This document shows, in pieces, positions 33,254 to 45,525 of a stretch of 64,000 nt of DNA. The DNA is from Aotearoamyces nothofagi (lineage: Eukaryota > Ascomycota > Leotiomycetes > Leotiales > Tympanidaceae). The DNA lies in the NCBI GenBank assembly GCA_015345905.1, contig JADDTR010000044.1, positions 23,866 to 87,865 of the forward strand. The letters are read 5' to 3'. Position 1 is the stretch's first letter. Each line of letters begins with the position of its first letter. The position numbers and the translations under genes are program-made. The notes beneath the pieces are model-generated. The model ran no database searches, was not told the origin of the DNA, and saw only the letters and a program-made list of their open reading frames with translations.

Positions 33254-35754
33254 ATGCATTGTAAGAGCATTGGACTCTTAATGAGCTGGCAGCTGTCGAC
33301 CGCTGTTGCTCTAGTTCCAGAAGCTGGCTTCTCATACGATAACCTGCCCTCAAAGGCAATCTTTCCAGGACCATGGGACGCTTACAATCAGGCGCCTGCG
33401 AATAAGTCCTATATCCAAGCTAAATCCATTTTTAGCAGTGAAGGGGATGTATCAACAGCAGAAGCTCTACTACATGGAAATAATCGGAAATCAAGCTTGG
33501 TATTAGGCCCTGGCGGCATAGTAACTCTTGAATTCCCCCAAAACATCGGTGGGCGGTCAGCTATATCTCCAATTATTGGTCCTTAGAGAGAGGATAGTTC
33601 TGACGAACGTCTAGTGTTTGCTTCAAGGTTGATAATGTCAAAAATGATCCATTTGTCGCCTTAACATACTCCGAATCGCCCGAATTTGCAAATCGCCAGG
33701 GCGATGCTACGACTGAAAAACTTCCGTCTGATATACCTCTATACTTCACTCTTAAAAATGGTACAAATTGTTTAGGTCGAGACTTCAATCGAGGCGGTTT
33801 TAAATACCTTACGATCCGCTTACCAGAGGATTCTTCAGAGAAAGAAGGGTTTTGGCATACGGGTATGGCTCCTCCATCTCGACCAAAATTGAGCCTGACA
33901 TCTCGTATGCAATCTTTATGGTCGATCGGACAAAAACTACTTGGCTCGGATTCTGAAAGTAGTATCTACAAGAATCACACCAAACCTAGTGTAGCTATAA
34001 GTAAAGTTTGGGTCAATTGCACCTCATTTCCATCGAATCCAAATCCTCGAGCCTATACTGGCTACTTCTATAGTTCTTCCAATCTCCTAAATCGCATTTG
34101 GTACTCCGGAGCATATACATTACAATTGTCAACTCTCGATCCCAAAGAAGGTTCGGCTTTGATCGACCACAATCGCAGGATTGACCACAACGAATCTCCT
34201 GTCGGGTCTTGGTATTCTAATTTTACGATTTCACCAGGTACCACCGTTACCACAGATGGAGCCAAACGCGATCGCATGGTATGGCCAGGAGATATGTCAA
34301 TTGCAGCCCCAGGAATTGCCGTCTCGACATACGACATGCTTGCTGTCCGTAACGCTCTCGATGTTATATTCGCTCATCAGTACGCTGATGGATCAATGCC
34401 ATATGCTGGTCCGCCATTGGGCTACAGTGGCGAATTTAGCGACACCTATCACCTTCACACTTTGCTAGGGGTGTATAATTATGTACTCTTCTCCGGCGAC
34501 CTGAATTGGTTACAAGATAACTGGGCAGCTTATCTTAAAGCTCTCTACATCAGCATTGCGAAGGTCGATGAGACTGGATTATTGCACGTCTCATCAGGAG
34601 CAGATTGGTTGCGGCCAGGTATGACGGGCCATAATGGAGAAGCTTCAGCCATATTACACGACGTGCTGCTTAAAAGTCTTGACTTGGCCCATTTTATTGG
34701 GGACGATCGTCGCGATGCTGGAGAGAATGGCCTATGGCGCAATACCATAGCTGCATTGAAGGGAGGTATTGAGAAACTATACTGTCCACGCGAAGGCCTC
34801 TTCGCTGATAACATCGGTCGTCGAAACTGCGGTGGCGTTCAGGAAGTGCTTCCACAGGACGGAAACAGCTGGATCTTACTAACGGGCTTGATCGATGATA
34901 AGCGTAATTACAACGTCTCGCAAAATCTCCGAAAACGATGGAATAAATTCGGCGCACCTGCAGTTGAGTACCCGAATGTCATCTCAAGCTTCGCCTCTGG
35001 ATTCGAACTCATCGCTCATTGTGCCGCTGACAACCATGATGCGGCCGTTGAGTTGATGGAACTCATGTGGGGATACATGCTTGATGGACCAGGAATGACC
35101 AATAGCACCTGTAATGAGGGCTATAGGGCTGATGGGTATGCCCAGTATCCGGCGTACTGGTCACCAGCGCGAGGTTCACATGCCCATGGCTGGGGTAGTG
35201 GTCCGACTATGGCATTGTTGACTGAAGTTCTTGGTATAAAGCTACTGGGTCCGCTGGGTCGTACCTGGCAAATCAGACCGCACTTGACAAAATGGCTTAG
35301 TTTCTCACAGGGGGGCTACGCAACTAAATTAGGCAGGTTTGAGGTAAAGATCAAGCGCATGGTTGATGCTGAGGGCAGAAAAGCAGAGGTTTTAGAGGTT
35401 TCGACACCAGCTGATACTGTTGGAAAAATCGAATGGGGTGGCCAAGTGGTCTCGAATATAAAAGGTGGTAGAAGCAAAGTTGCACGCATGTTGGATAGTC
35501 CTGGCGATGCTTGGGTCGACCTCACTGATCCCAGATGGGCGACCATGAGCGACGAGGAGTATGAAGCTTCGCGGACAGAGGAGTGGTCAAAGTCCGCAGA
35601 GGGAGCCCTGGTGCCGGACACGGAGTGGGCCAAGCCTCGCCAGGAAGAGCGCAGGCCAGGTGTTGTTGATTGGGAGGCTATGGAGAAGAACTTCATCACT
35701 CCTCCGCCTCCTGGATATGAAGGCGCGAACCTGCATCGATACGGGCTCAATTGA
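33254..35754 (+). CDS. GH78-like alpha-L-rhamnosidase (six-hairpin glycosidase)
   Basis: Two exons (33254-33555, 33615-35754) give about 813 residues. The second exon encodes a beta-sandwich region and then an (alpha/alpha)6 barrel of the alpha-L-rhamnosidase type, which releases rhamnose from plant or microbial glycans. Key blocks are GAKRDRMVWPGDMSIAA, the fungal GH78 equivalent of the catalytic acidic loop, then SYDGSMPY-like YADGSMPYAGPPLGYSG, SGADWLRPG, GHNGEASAILHDVLLKSL, HAHGWGSGPT and the C-terminal domain that follows. The N-terminus starts with weak hydrophobicity (GLLMSWQLSTAVALVP), so secretion is uncertain. The exon 1 donor (GGTCAGC) is weak but the phase agrees and restores NIGGRVCFKVDNV. 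A start at the ATG at 33281 is also possible. Confidence 0.85.
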
Positions 35755-36231
35755 AAAGGTGGTGGATCATATATGTATGTATGTAGATATGCAAATCTAG
35801 TTACTGTCCATAGAAAGCGCCATCTACTGTACCATCCTTCAACCGCGTCCACTTCTACTGTGACGTGACAGCTCCTAGTTCCGTAAGCACGGCACAGTAA
35901 AAAGGCACAAGCAAGCAAGCACGCCACGCACAGGCACTAGCAAATCTCTCTATTCTCTCTAATATAACACGTCTAGTATGCGACATTTACACAGCCGTAC
36001 CAACCCCATCTCCACGCCGAGGCGCGGAAGAAGAAGAATCGAAACGTACCAGACGCCACCATGCCGCCGTGCAGCCTTCAGAGCAGGCGGTACAGGGGAC
36101 AAGGACAAGCGTCCCGATCCCAACGAGCTGGGCTCGAGCCGAGGGCAGCCGTGGCGGTATCCACCCCGCGTCTGCGGCGAGAAGCAAAAGAAGAAGGAAA
36201 AAGAGGAGCGACGGATGGCCGGCCCGACGGC
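35755..36231. other. Convergent intergenic region
   Basis: The 3' flanks of the glycosidase and the AGC1 carrier. TATGTATGTATGTA near 35773 is a short repeat. Plus-strand open frames entering AGC1 from here are antisense shadows of GC-rich sequence. Confidence 0.5.
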
Positions 36232-38481
36232 CTACGGCGCGCCGACGAGCTTGTTCAGCACCTTCCAGCCCTTGTCGCTCGGGGCCCTGACCTTGCCGAA
36301 GTTCTCGTCGAGGTCGAGGATGATCTTGAGCGCGTTCTTACTGCGGAGGTAGCTCAGCGGGCCGCCCTGCTCGGGGAGGCCGGCCGCGGCGGCGGCGACG
36401 CCCATGTGCGGGGCCGACGCCTCGTCGTGGCTGCCGGGGAGGGGGAGGAGGCCGTGCAGGACCTCGTAGCCGGCGAGGGTGAAGCCGAACTGCGGCGAGG
36501 AGCGGAGGATGCGGGCGGGGCCGCCCTTGAAGAAGGCCTTGAAGCCTTCCTCCTTCCAGACCGTGCGGGCGCAGTGGCGCAGCGTCGTGTACTGGGTGTC
36601 GCCCTTGCGCGCCTCGACCTGGAGCCGCGTCTTGATGACGTCGCAGGGCGTGGTGAGGTAGGCGGCGGGCATGCCGGCGATGGCGCCGGCCGTCAGGAGC
36701 TGGAGGATGCCGAGTTTCTTGGTCTGAGACTCGCCGAAGTAGTCGCGCTTGAGGTGGTTGTACGTGGGGAAGTAGATGGCGGAGAAGGGGACGTCGCGGA
36801 GGAGGCACGCCGACGCGCCCTTGTAGAGGCCGACGAGACCGAGGTTCTTGACGATCCACATCGCAGACCGGCGGGGGACACCTTCGACGCTCTTGGCCAC
36901 TTCGCCTTGGACCTGGAGACGGATCTTGACGATCTCGAGGGGGTTGGTGAAGATCTGGTCAGATGTTAGTCTCGATGAGCTTGCCATCCTGGGTCTAAGG
37001 GAGCCTTACGACTTGACATGCTCCTGCGCTACCACCCGCAAGAAGCTCATGTCTAAGCTTGATCTTCCCATTCTTATCCGAATAGTGTTTCCGGACAAAG
37101 TCGTTGACCGTCAATTTGATGGCCTTTTCCGGCGCAACACCAATAAGCTGTGGCAGAACACCGGAGTAAAGGCCCGTGAACCCCTCGTTGCGTACGACCT
37201 TCTTCGCGCAGTCCCAGGAGTTCTTGTAGAGCAGCTGGCCAACTCTCGAGCTCCGCTGGTTCTGCATACGCGTCTTGACCAGGTCGATGGGATAAACCAT
37301 GAACGCTCCAAAAGCTCCAGCCAGACTCCCGAGAGCGAAATGGTGAGCCGATTCTAGCATGTGACGAAGGACGTTCTGTGTTGTCGTCTTGGCTTGAGAA
37401 AGGCTCTTGCCTGCCGCACCGCTAAAGGCGTCAAATAAGGGGCTCCGCCATGAAGGATCCAAGACTTTCGCAAAGTCTGTCAAACCAAGCCTTCCTGACG
37501 GCTCGTCTAGGCTCGCAAAGTGGAACAAGATATCAGCCTCCATCGGTGTAAATAAGGAGAATCGAGTAATCCTAGCTGCCTCGTTCAAGAAGTCCGTGCG
37601 TGTGATCTTCCCGTCCGAACTCCTGATTGATGCTTGTCTAATGATCAACTCGACCAGATCCATCTCCCGTATCACATTTTGGAATGCTCTAACGTTGGCA
37701 TAAGAAATCTTGCTGCCCGCCGAGATATTGCAGAGGGTGTGGAGGTTGTCCAGGAGGTGGTCCGAGAGCTTGTGTCTTGCAGTCTCCATGATGATACGCT
37801 GGAACTCCTCGGGCTCGATATAGCCGTCGCCATCTTTGTCGAACAGGTGGAAGGCTTGCCGTATCCGCTCGCCCTGTAAGCCGCGGAGCATCTGCGAAAA
37901 TTGTGGGTATGTGAGTTCGTGCCTTCGCTTCCTTCCGCCGATGTATAACGACGCCCATTCACAGTCCCAGTCGAACGGTATGCTCTCGTCGCCCTTGTTC
38001 AGCTCGTAGAGCTTCCGAAACTGGTCGTACTTGACGGTGCCGGTGCGGTCGACATCGAACAGGCGGAATGCGATTTCGTACTCGGCGTCGGGCTTCCCAA
38101 GGAGGTTCTCGAACACGCCCCAGTCCTGGAGACTAATCTTGCCAGCATCTTTGCGGTCGGCTACACGAAAGAGGATCGAGTACTGCTCGCGCTTGATTTT
38201 GTGCTGTTTGGCAGAGCCTGGTCAGCCAATTGCTCGCTGTAGGAATTTTGGGGGCCGAATGACGGTCGGGACGCATGACTCACATAGTCTTCTCCCTCCG
38301 GTGCAATTGCACTTATAAACTCCTCCTGGCCCATCACGAGCTCTCCAGACTCAGCGTCCGGTTTTGCATGCTTTACAAAGGTGGCTCTGGTCTGCGCAGA
38401 GAGCAGCGGTGCCGGCTCCTCCACGCCCAGCAGCGACTCCTTTACCGCCTCCTTGATCTTTGTCGACGTCGGCGTCGCCAT
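36232..38481 (-). CDS. Mitochondrial aspartate-glutamate carrier (AGC1/Aralar type)
   Basis: Exchanges mitochondrial aspartate for cytosolic glutamate and feeds the malate-aspartate shuttle. Three exons (38481-38284, 38203-37010, 36954-36232) give about 704 residues. The N-terminal half carries EF-hand-like repeats, including [13 protein letters not shown] and [13 protein letters not shown], as in calcium-regulated aralar. Three mitochondrial carrier repeats follow, each with its signature: [20 protein letters not shown] and [10 protein letters not shown]. The closing segment [19 protein letters not shown] is typical of fungal homologues. Exon 3, from the second carrier repeat onward, has far more G/C at third positions than exon 2 of the same gene, with a fairly sharp change near 36860-36950. 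Yeast Agc1 lacks well-conserved EF-hands; this protein is more like the animal form. Confidence 0.94.
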
Positions 38482-38751
38482 GATGGCAGAACAGATCGAT
38501 GTCCGGCCCTGAAGGCTGAAGGCGTCAGGAGAGCTGGCACAGCGAGTCTGACTCCTGCACGCTTGCACGAGACCGCGGCGCCGATTGCGCAACGCAGGCG
38601 GACCTGGCTGGGTTGGCCTGAGACGAAACGGGAAAAGCTGCCAGCGACAACGCCGCAGCCCGCACCCTTCACAGTCGCTTGGCAATGTGCAATTGGGTCC
38701 TGTAGACCGCGCCGGAGTTGTCGCAGAGGAGAGCAGATGAGGGTTGTGCCC

Positions 38752-38779
38752 CGAAGAAGAAGAAGAAGAAGAAGAAGAG
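38752..38779. repeat. GAA trinucleotide run
   Basis: About nine consecutive GAA units. Confidence 0.95.
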
Positions 38780-39305
38780 CACAGAAAGCACCGAAATCAC
38801 CAAAAATCACAGCGTGCGATGGCCGGTGGACGGGGCAGGACTGGGACTGAGACTGGTATGACTGCTGGACTGGCCGGCCGGCCCAGCTGGGGAAGGGGCG
38901 GCTCGCTCGTAGTCGGCGGCCGGATCAATCCGCGATCGCGAAATCCACAAACAGCGGCCGGGGAGGGGGGGCCATCTCCATTTCGGCTACGCAGCTTCTG
39001 CGCGGCCAATCAGACCGGGGCGCGCCCCGAGGGCCGACGGCCGACGGACGGGGGGCACCAGAAATCACGGGAATTGATGGGGGGGCTCGATCGCTGCTCT
39101 GCTGCATTATCTGTATTGTTTGCATTGTTTGCCCCCGGCTGGTCTGTTCCCCATCCTTTGGAGCGGTCGCGATGGGGCGTTTCGCAGACCTGGTCCGATG
39201 GCCGCTTTGGGGGCTGCAATGTGTGCCCGATACAGATGTGATGTTAGAGATATAATATCTCTGCGTGTAGTTTATACAGTATTTATACAGTAGATATATA
39301 ACAGA

Positions 39306-39370
39306 CATCCATCCATCCAAGGCAACGACCTCAGCCAGCCATCCAGCCATCCATCCATCCATCCATCCAG
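39306..39370. repeat. ATCC/CCAT tetranucleotide repeat
   Basis: Two blocks of CATC/ATCC units separated by about 25 unique bases (GGCAACGACCTCAGCCAGC). Confidence 0.95.
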
Positions 39371-40269
39371 ATCCACGGCCAGGGCCAGGGCGGAGACCCG
39401 CACGCAAATCTACCTCGGGAAACCCTCCGAGAGACCCTGGCGGCGGCGGTAAGGGAGCTGGCTGCGGACGGCTTCGGGTTCCGCGGCGAAAGAAGAGCTG
39501 CGCGGGTGGCATATATAGTAGAGCTTTCGTTCTGTTAGGAGATCGATGCCAGTCTCTGGATTTTTCCAGACGGCCTGCATCTCGCATCTCGCATCTCGCG
39601 TGCGGCTCGGTAGAGGCACGAGCATGTCGCAATGGCTGCATGCCTCGATAGTGGCTTCGTTCCCTAGCGAACGGGGATGTGTGCCTTACAACCACTACTA
39701 TGGAGCCAGAGAGGGAAAGATGGGCAATTCATCACAGCACGGCATTCATCGTGGAACAGCAGGGTGTAAAATCATGGCGAAATCATATTATACCATCTAC
39801 TTTTACTGTACGTATGATTCCTGACTCCCAGCCCAGGCCAAACACAAGGGAATGCCATGCACACCATTGAAAACAGTAGAATAATATCAACAAGCCACCT
39901 CGGATTGCCCGTAATTGAGTATCAAGCAAGAAAAATCGTTGTCTCGTCATGTCGTGTGGTTATAACGCCTATGATGAGCAAACGCCAGAGAACATGGCCA
40001 GTCCACGACCTGAACTGGGCCAGATGAAGCCATATGAAATCGTGATGTTGTTGGGGCAAGAAAATTATGCAAGGCCTCTTGGAAATTCGCAAGCGATGCG
40101 TTCTAATTCTGAACGGTTGTGGCGGTAAGTGTTGCCAGATCCGGCGAGCCTATGAGATGCCCTTGTTTGATGGCAGGCGTCGTATAGCAGCCGTATCTGG
40201 TCCACTAACGATGTACATAGAAGTGTAATGCTCGGGCGTATTAGCCCTCGGCGAGTCTGTCATCGAGGT

Positions 40270-42668
40270 TTAACCCTTGACCTGGACCACGCGTCTGAAT
40301 GATTCTCGTGTCTCAAAGGACATATGAGAGATTTCGTCTAAAGTAGGCATTGATAGACGTGGAGTGGGAGGGACGGTCGCTGGGAGCCTGAAGCCCTTAA
40401 TCATCTCTCCGCTAACAAACACCGAGGCGCGCTTATAGCGACGGTCCGAATACTTCTCGTAGACAGCTGCATGGTGCTTTTGAGGGTTCTCACAGCACTC
40501 CATGACCATAGTGACCAGCGGTTTCAGCTGTGTCCATGTATATCCAGAATAGTACACATGAGCCGTACTCTATGGATAGTCAGTATAATAATCTAATTTC
40601 ATCACGAGTGTCACGACTTACCCAATCGCCTTTCTTCAGCATCATACGAGCGAGACAATGGGCACCAGCAGCGACGAAGCTTGGAGGACTGCCAACGAAG
40701 CGTTCGTCCATGATTGTAACTTCCAAGAAGTACTTGGCCAACGTTCGCGTCTCCAAATCATAGTCATCAGCCTTGCTGATTCTTCTGAGGAAGCTCATAG
40801 GACCGGGCCAGCCAAGCTCAAACTGGAGCATGCTAAGCATGAATCGTTCTGCTTTCAGGATCTCGTCAACCGTATAGCCGCCGTCAACCATGTATACGAT
40901 TTCGCCGACTGACGGGCAGTTGATCTCTTCATATTTGGCAGCAACAAATATGGCAGTAGCACCAACTAGCTGAAGCTTGCCCAGTGAAACGATCTTACAG
41001 GACAGGAAACGGTCGATGTAGTTCACACATAGGAAGAGAGTCTCGGGGAGGAGTGAAAACCGGTGATGAACTTGAATCAGCCAATCCATGAGAACCGACC
41101 GCATCGACCATTGGAGTTCGGCCTGGTTATCCATGTAGTGTGCGTTAGGCAGCATCTTGATCTATAGGATATGATAAGTCAGCAAAGGCGGTGAAGATGG
41201 TGTAAACATTGCCAGGGTACAGCATAAACAGAGGCCGGCCAGGTCACACAGGAGCGTGAAAAAGTGGGTCGCCGCATAATTCCAGGGGAGCTGCAACAAA
41301 AACACCAGACTCACCTCAAGCTCTCTCATGTATTGAAAGATCTCGTCTCCATATTCGGCGACCATGCTTGTATCCCAGGCCTCGTCCTCGATTTCCTCGG
41401 CAGTTCGTGCGCTCTCTACCAGATCCTTGGCGACGGCTAGCTCCTTCTTGACTTTGCTAGTCACCTTGGGGAAAAGTACCGTAGTCGCTCCACCAGTAGT
41501 GTTATCGCCGCGAGACCGATATGAATGTGCAGTTGTGTATCCCTGCTCATCATAGATCTCTTCCTCTTCCTCTTCCTCCCAATACTCTTCAGTTTCCGAA
41601 ACGAGAGGCAGAGGTGGTAGTTCCCTCTCCTGCCGATCGTTCTCTTCGAACATCTGTACTTGTGCCCCTTGCACCACTTGTGCGTGCTGTCCCTCGAGGC
41701 TATCTTGTGCCAAGATGGCTTGGAGGCTGTGAGCATCAGCGTGGTATTGGTCGACCTGTTTTACTGCAGTATCTTGGTAGATCAGTTCACTAGAGATCGT
41801 CTCCTTGGGCACATCCTCGGTAGGCCTTACGATGTACTTGCTCTGAGTCCGACGGAGGGCTGGTTGGTCGAGTTTCAACTGAGGTTGGCTTTTGTGTTGG
41901 CGAGGACCTAAACTTTGGTGAACCGGAGCAACAGGTGCTGCATTCTGGGTAGCAGCCTGCTGATCGGGCAGTTCTGATACCTGCTCAGTCTCAGTGGCCG
42001 TCGTATCCTTGTAGATACTTGTGACCCGCTTGGAGAGTGTTTTTGGTTTCTGTGGCTGGGGTTGTTGAATATCGTGCAGCAGGGCCTTGGCTGTTGTAGT
42101 CGCAGAAGAGTTGAGATTTGAAGCATGACTCAGTGCCGTCTTGAGGCCATTCAGAGGTCTCTGGGCAGGGCGTAGAAAGGCCGCCGACTTCTCTTGATAC
42201 TGAGTAGGCTTGTGAATGATATCCATGCCATTGCTCTTGCCAGCCTTGACGGGATCGTCATGGATAGAATTAACATTCTTGGCCGTGTTGCTTACGTCTC
42301 CAAAGGCAGTCCGCTTGGCGGCTGCCCCGAAGCCACCTGCGCCCAACATGGTGTTGATCGTGCCGGTGGACTTGTGACGTTGATGAAGTGTCTGCTTCGA
42401 TGGAGGAGCTACGTTCTCATCTCCTTGGATGTGAAGAGGACGAGAAGGTCGTTGAGGCTGGATAATTAAAATAGGATGTCAGCTGGAGGTCTTCGATCTT
42501 TCACGATTTGTGAGGAGGTGGTGCGTTGGCAGGGGAATGGTGTGGAATGCCGGGTGGTGGTCGCAGATTCCAAAAGGAAATTTCGCGAGTGATTTCAGGA
42601 GCTGGCGAGCTGGACCCGGCCTCGACAACAATAACAAGAAAACAGATGTGACTTACCCGCGCGTCCAT
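40270..42668 (-). CDS. B-type mitotic cyclin (NimE/Cdc13 type)
   Basis: The cyclin partner of Cdk1 for entry into mitosis. Four exons from the start: 42668-42657, 42457-41315, 41161-40622, 40569-40270, about 664 residues. The first exon is only 12 bases (MDAR), followed by a 199-base intron. The second exon opens with PQRPSRPLHIQGDENVAPP, HQRHKSTGTINT and RTAFGDVSN, a destruction box for APC/C-dependent breakdown. A long acidic/Gln-rich region precedes the cyclin box, which reads MRSVLMDWLIQVHHRFSL, FLCVNYIDRFLS, KLQLVGATAIFVAAKYEE and PTVGEI-like PSVGEIVYMVD. The second cyclin fold follows, with YFLEVTIMDERFVG. The second intron (153 bases) is a multiple of three and closes with a stop at its acceptor, so retention would remove the cyclin box. 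Confidence 0.95.
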
Positions 42669-45050
42669 GATGATTGTGATAGCTATGCTTGAGTGTTGAT
42701 GCAGCTACGTGGCAATTGCTCTAATGCAATTAGCATGTGTGAGGCGCTTTCTACGCAAACTGGCGCGCCCAAAATCGTCTATGGCGTAAACACTCGACCG
42801 TTGCTGTCGCTCTCCTCCCGCGTAGAAGAAAGAAGACGTAGACTCTCCTGCTGCCGTCTAATTAAGCCGGACAGCAAGATAGGACCACACCTTGGGGGGG
42901 AGAAGTTCTCGAGAGAGGTTGGCGCCGCGATAACTCAAAGATGTAGAATGTTGTTCATGACATTGAAGTCGCGATATGAAAGTATAAACGAGCCTACAAG
43001 CTGCGAGCCGACCGGACTTGTTGTCTGTTGATTTCTGACCTCTATTGAGCCTAGCTCCCGCCGGACACTAATGCACGTCAATGAGATCGCGTCTCCCCGA
43101 ACGCGCCTGGCGAAGGCAGAACCTCATATACAGCGCAGGAACAAAAGTACGTTACAATTTATTTCCGAGGAGACACTTCCTCATCATTACCATCGGCTAT
43201 CTCTAGACCCGACAGCTTTCAAAATTCAAATTAGCTGTGTTGCGGTCGAGTTATCCATGAAGACGTCATATGTCATGCGTGTCATCGGCACCTCCACCCT
43301 CGCTCAGCGCGTCATCGCGAAATCACGTGGCAAATTATAAATTAACCTCTACACAACCTCGATAGCACTTCACCCATATCCCCGACACGTTCGCATGTTT
43401 TAGCCGTCGCGTTCCCCAGAAGCAGCTTTCTAACGCATTTTACATGGTTCTGGCAACGCGCCGACATTTAAGACCTATTGCTCAGTAGTTTGGCGCCCGG
43501 CATGTTCGGCCCTGAGCATAGCCCGACCGAATTTTGCAAGGACCTGGCAGAGCTTTCTATGGATGCGAACGGCGTTCCCGCAATTCAGCCTGTCTGGCCC
43601 GTACCTTTTTGCTGTCATTGATCAACTGGATCTTGATCGTGAAGGGGTCCTAAAACTTAAAAATGCACTTCGAAGTTGCTGCCGTCTTTCACTAATGGTA
43701 GCCTATACCTTGCTTCTGAATAACGTTGTACTTGGTACGTGCTGCTCTCACTAACACCGGTAGCAACGCCTAGCTGTTTTCTTGGCTGACGCGAAGCATG
43801 CAAGACCTGGGACTATTCGGATTGGAAGGAACCCACGGGAGGCTGGTTTTCAGGAGTCAGTATTCCCATCTGAATGCGACACTATTCTGCCCTTTGATGG
43901 TTGATGGAAGCCGATGTTGGACTAGAACCGTGGATGAGAACAGCCAATTGTCGCCCGGTAGGTAGCACAGTAGAGCACCGTCGACATCGACGACGACATC
44001 GCGAAAAGAGTAGAGCACAGCGACGACGTCCATGCCGGAATGATGCGAGAGGTGCGGCGCGGACTCGTTTTGTAGTGATGCAACTCCTCTATCTGTACCG
44101 TCCGTCCGTCCTGTAGGCCGACACTGATTTGGCCCGTTTCCACTACGCCGTCCGTCATGGGCTGGCGTAACGCGGCGTTTCGGGCTATCGAGCGAAGCCT
44201 TTGCCTTTCCTTCGTATGCCTAATTAGGATTGACGACGACAATATGCCGTGCGTGATTGGGTGCGCAGCACTAATCATGACACCTTGAAGATGCCTTCCC
44301 TTATCCAGCGCACAGGAGGTGCCAGCTCGCGGTGGCGGCGCATACAGAACACCAACTCCAACACCAGCATCAATTAGCATCGGCACCGATATTATCGATA
44401 TCGGTGTTAATATGGATATTAAGAGACAACAGCTTCCTGTGCTCGCGAGGGTTGCGAGTACGCGGACCTGGCGTGCCCTGACGGCCCTGACAGCCCTGGC
44501 ATGGTTGCTGGAGTTATGCGACGTGGAAATAGCGAGTCCTGGCTGGACCGCAAGCCGACTCCCACAAGCTCGGACTCAGGCATCACATCACACATCACAA
44601 TGCCGGCCACACGTTCACCGTGCACCGTACACCGACTGGAGCAACCACCAGCAACCTCCAGCGACCTCCAGCAACCACAAGCAGCCACACACACCTCGCT
44701 GCCTCGTACTGTAGCAGCAGCGCAGATCTGGTCGGGCCAGCACGGGTGGGCTGCATCCATTGCGGCATCGACTCCCGCCCGACAGAACTTAGCCTGGCCC
44801 GCCGACAGCGCCTGGTAGGATGCAACGAGTAAAGTGCTGTAGGTGGTAGGCGGTAGGCTGTAGGGTGTAGGCTGTAGACTGTAGCGCCTGGCACCATCTG
44901 CTGCTCTCCCTCCCTCCTCCCTCCTCCCTCCTCCCTCCTCCCTCCCGGCGGCATAACACAGCGCCCATGCGTCCCGTCCTGCTGGCCCGTGAGTCCGTGG
45001 CTCCCATCCGCGCCGTCCCTTGGCCTGGACGGCACGTCAGGAAGACAGAT

Positions 45051-45095
45051 ATCGACACCATCGACACCGTCGACACCGTCGACACCGTCGACACC
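45051..45095. repeat. 9-base tandem repeat (RTCGACACC x5)
   Basis: Five uninterrupted 9-base units: two ATCGACACC then three GTCGACACC. The unit length is a multiple of three, so long open frames run through it in several readings. Confidence 0.95.
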
Positions 45096-45500
45096 GAGCA
45101 TACCTGCGCCGGCTCGCTCTGGCAGGTCGCGCCGCTGCTGGCCTTGGCTCCCAGGACAGTGCTGACGGCGGGAAGACCTTACGTCGCCCTTGTACGGTGC
45201 TTGGCCGGCCTGCGTGGGACGGATACGGTCGAGTGCAGAATGGAGCGCAATATTACCGTAAATTGTAAAGCTTGGAGCGCAGTAGTCAGGCTATGACTGA
45301 GCGGAATGAGGCAAGATGAAACTCTCCACCAGCGCCAGTGCCACCTTGGCCATCAAGGCATCTAGCAAGCAAGGCAATTTACAGTACGTAGATTATAGAA
45401 TAGAGTAGAGGGGCAGGCGGTACGTCGGTCCCGGTCCCTCCATGCCTTGCCCCAGGGACCTTGCGGGCTGCTCTACAGCTTCTGCCGCTTCTACAGTGCT

Positions 45501-45525
45501 GTATTGTATTGTATTGTATTGTATT
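45501..45525. repeat. GTATT pentanucleotide repeat
   Basis: Five exact GTATT units. Confidence 0.95.

Larger units (their letters stand above)
38482..40269. other. Long intergenic region with simple repeats
   Basis: Contains a GAA run (38752-38779), ATCC repeats (39306-39370) and GC-rich low-complexity sequence at 38830-39060. A 256-residue minus-strand open frame (38925-39695) spans the repeats and has no similarity I recognise, so I do not call it. The AGC1 promoter is at the left edge; the right edge is the cyclin 3' flank. Confidence 0.55.

Noticed and set aside
36061-36969. 302-residue plus-strand open frame over the AGC1 third exon
   Set aside because: It is antisense to well-conserved carrier coding sequence. 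Its Glu/Gly/Arg/Ala-rich composition is the expected shadow of GC-rich codons.
38925-39695. 256-residue minus-strand open frame
   Set aside because: Runs through ATCC repeats and GC-rich low complexity, with no conserved segment and no introns of fungal type.
44319-44714. 131-residue open frame in the microsatellite-rich region
   Set aside because: Low complexity with overlapping frames open on both strands and no conserved pattern.
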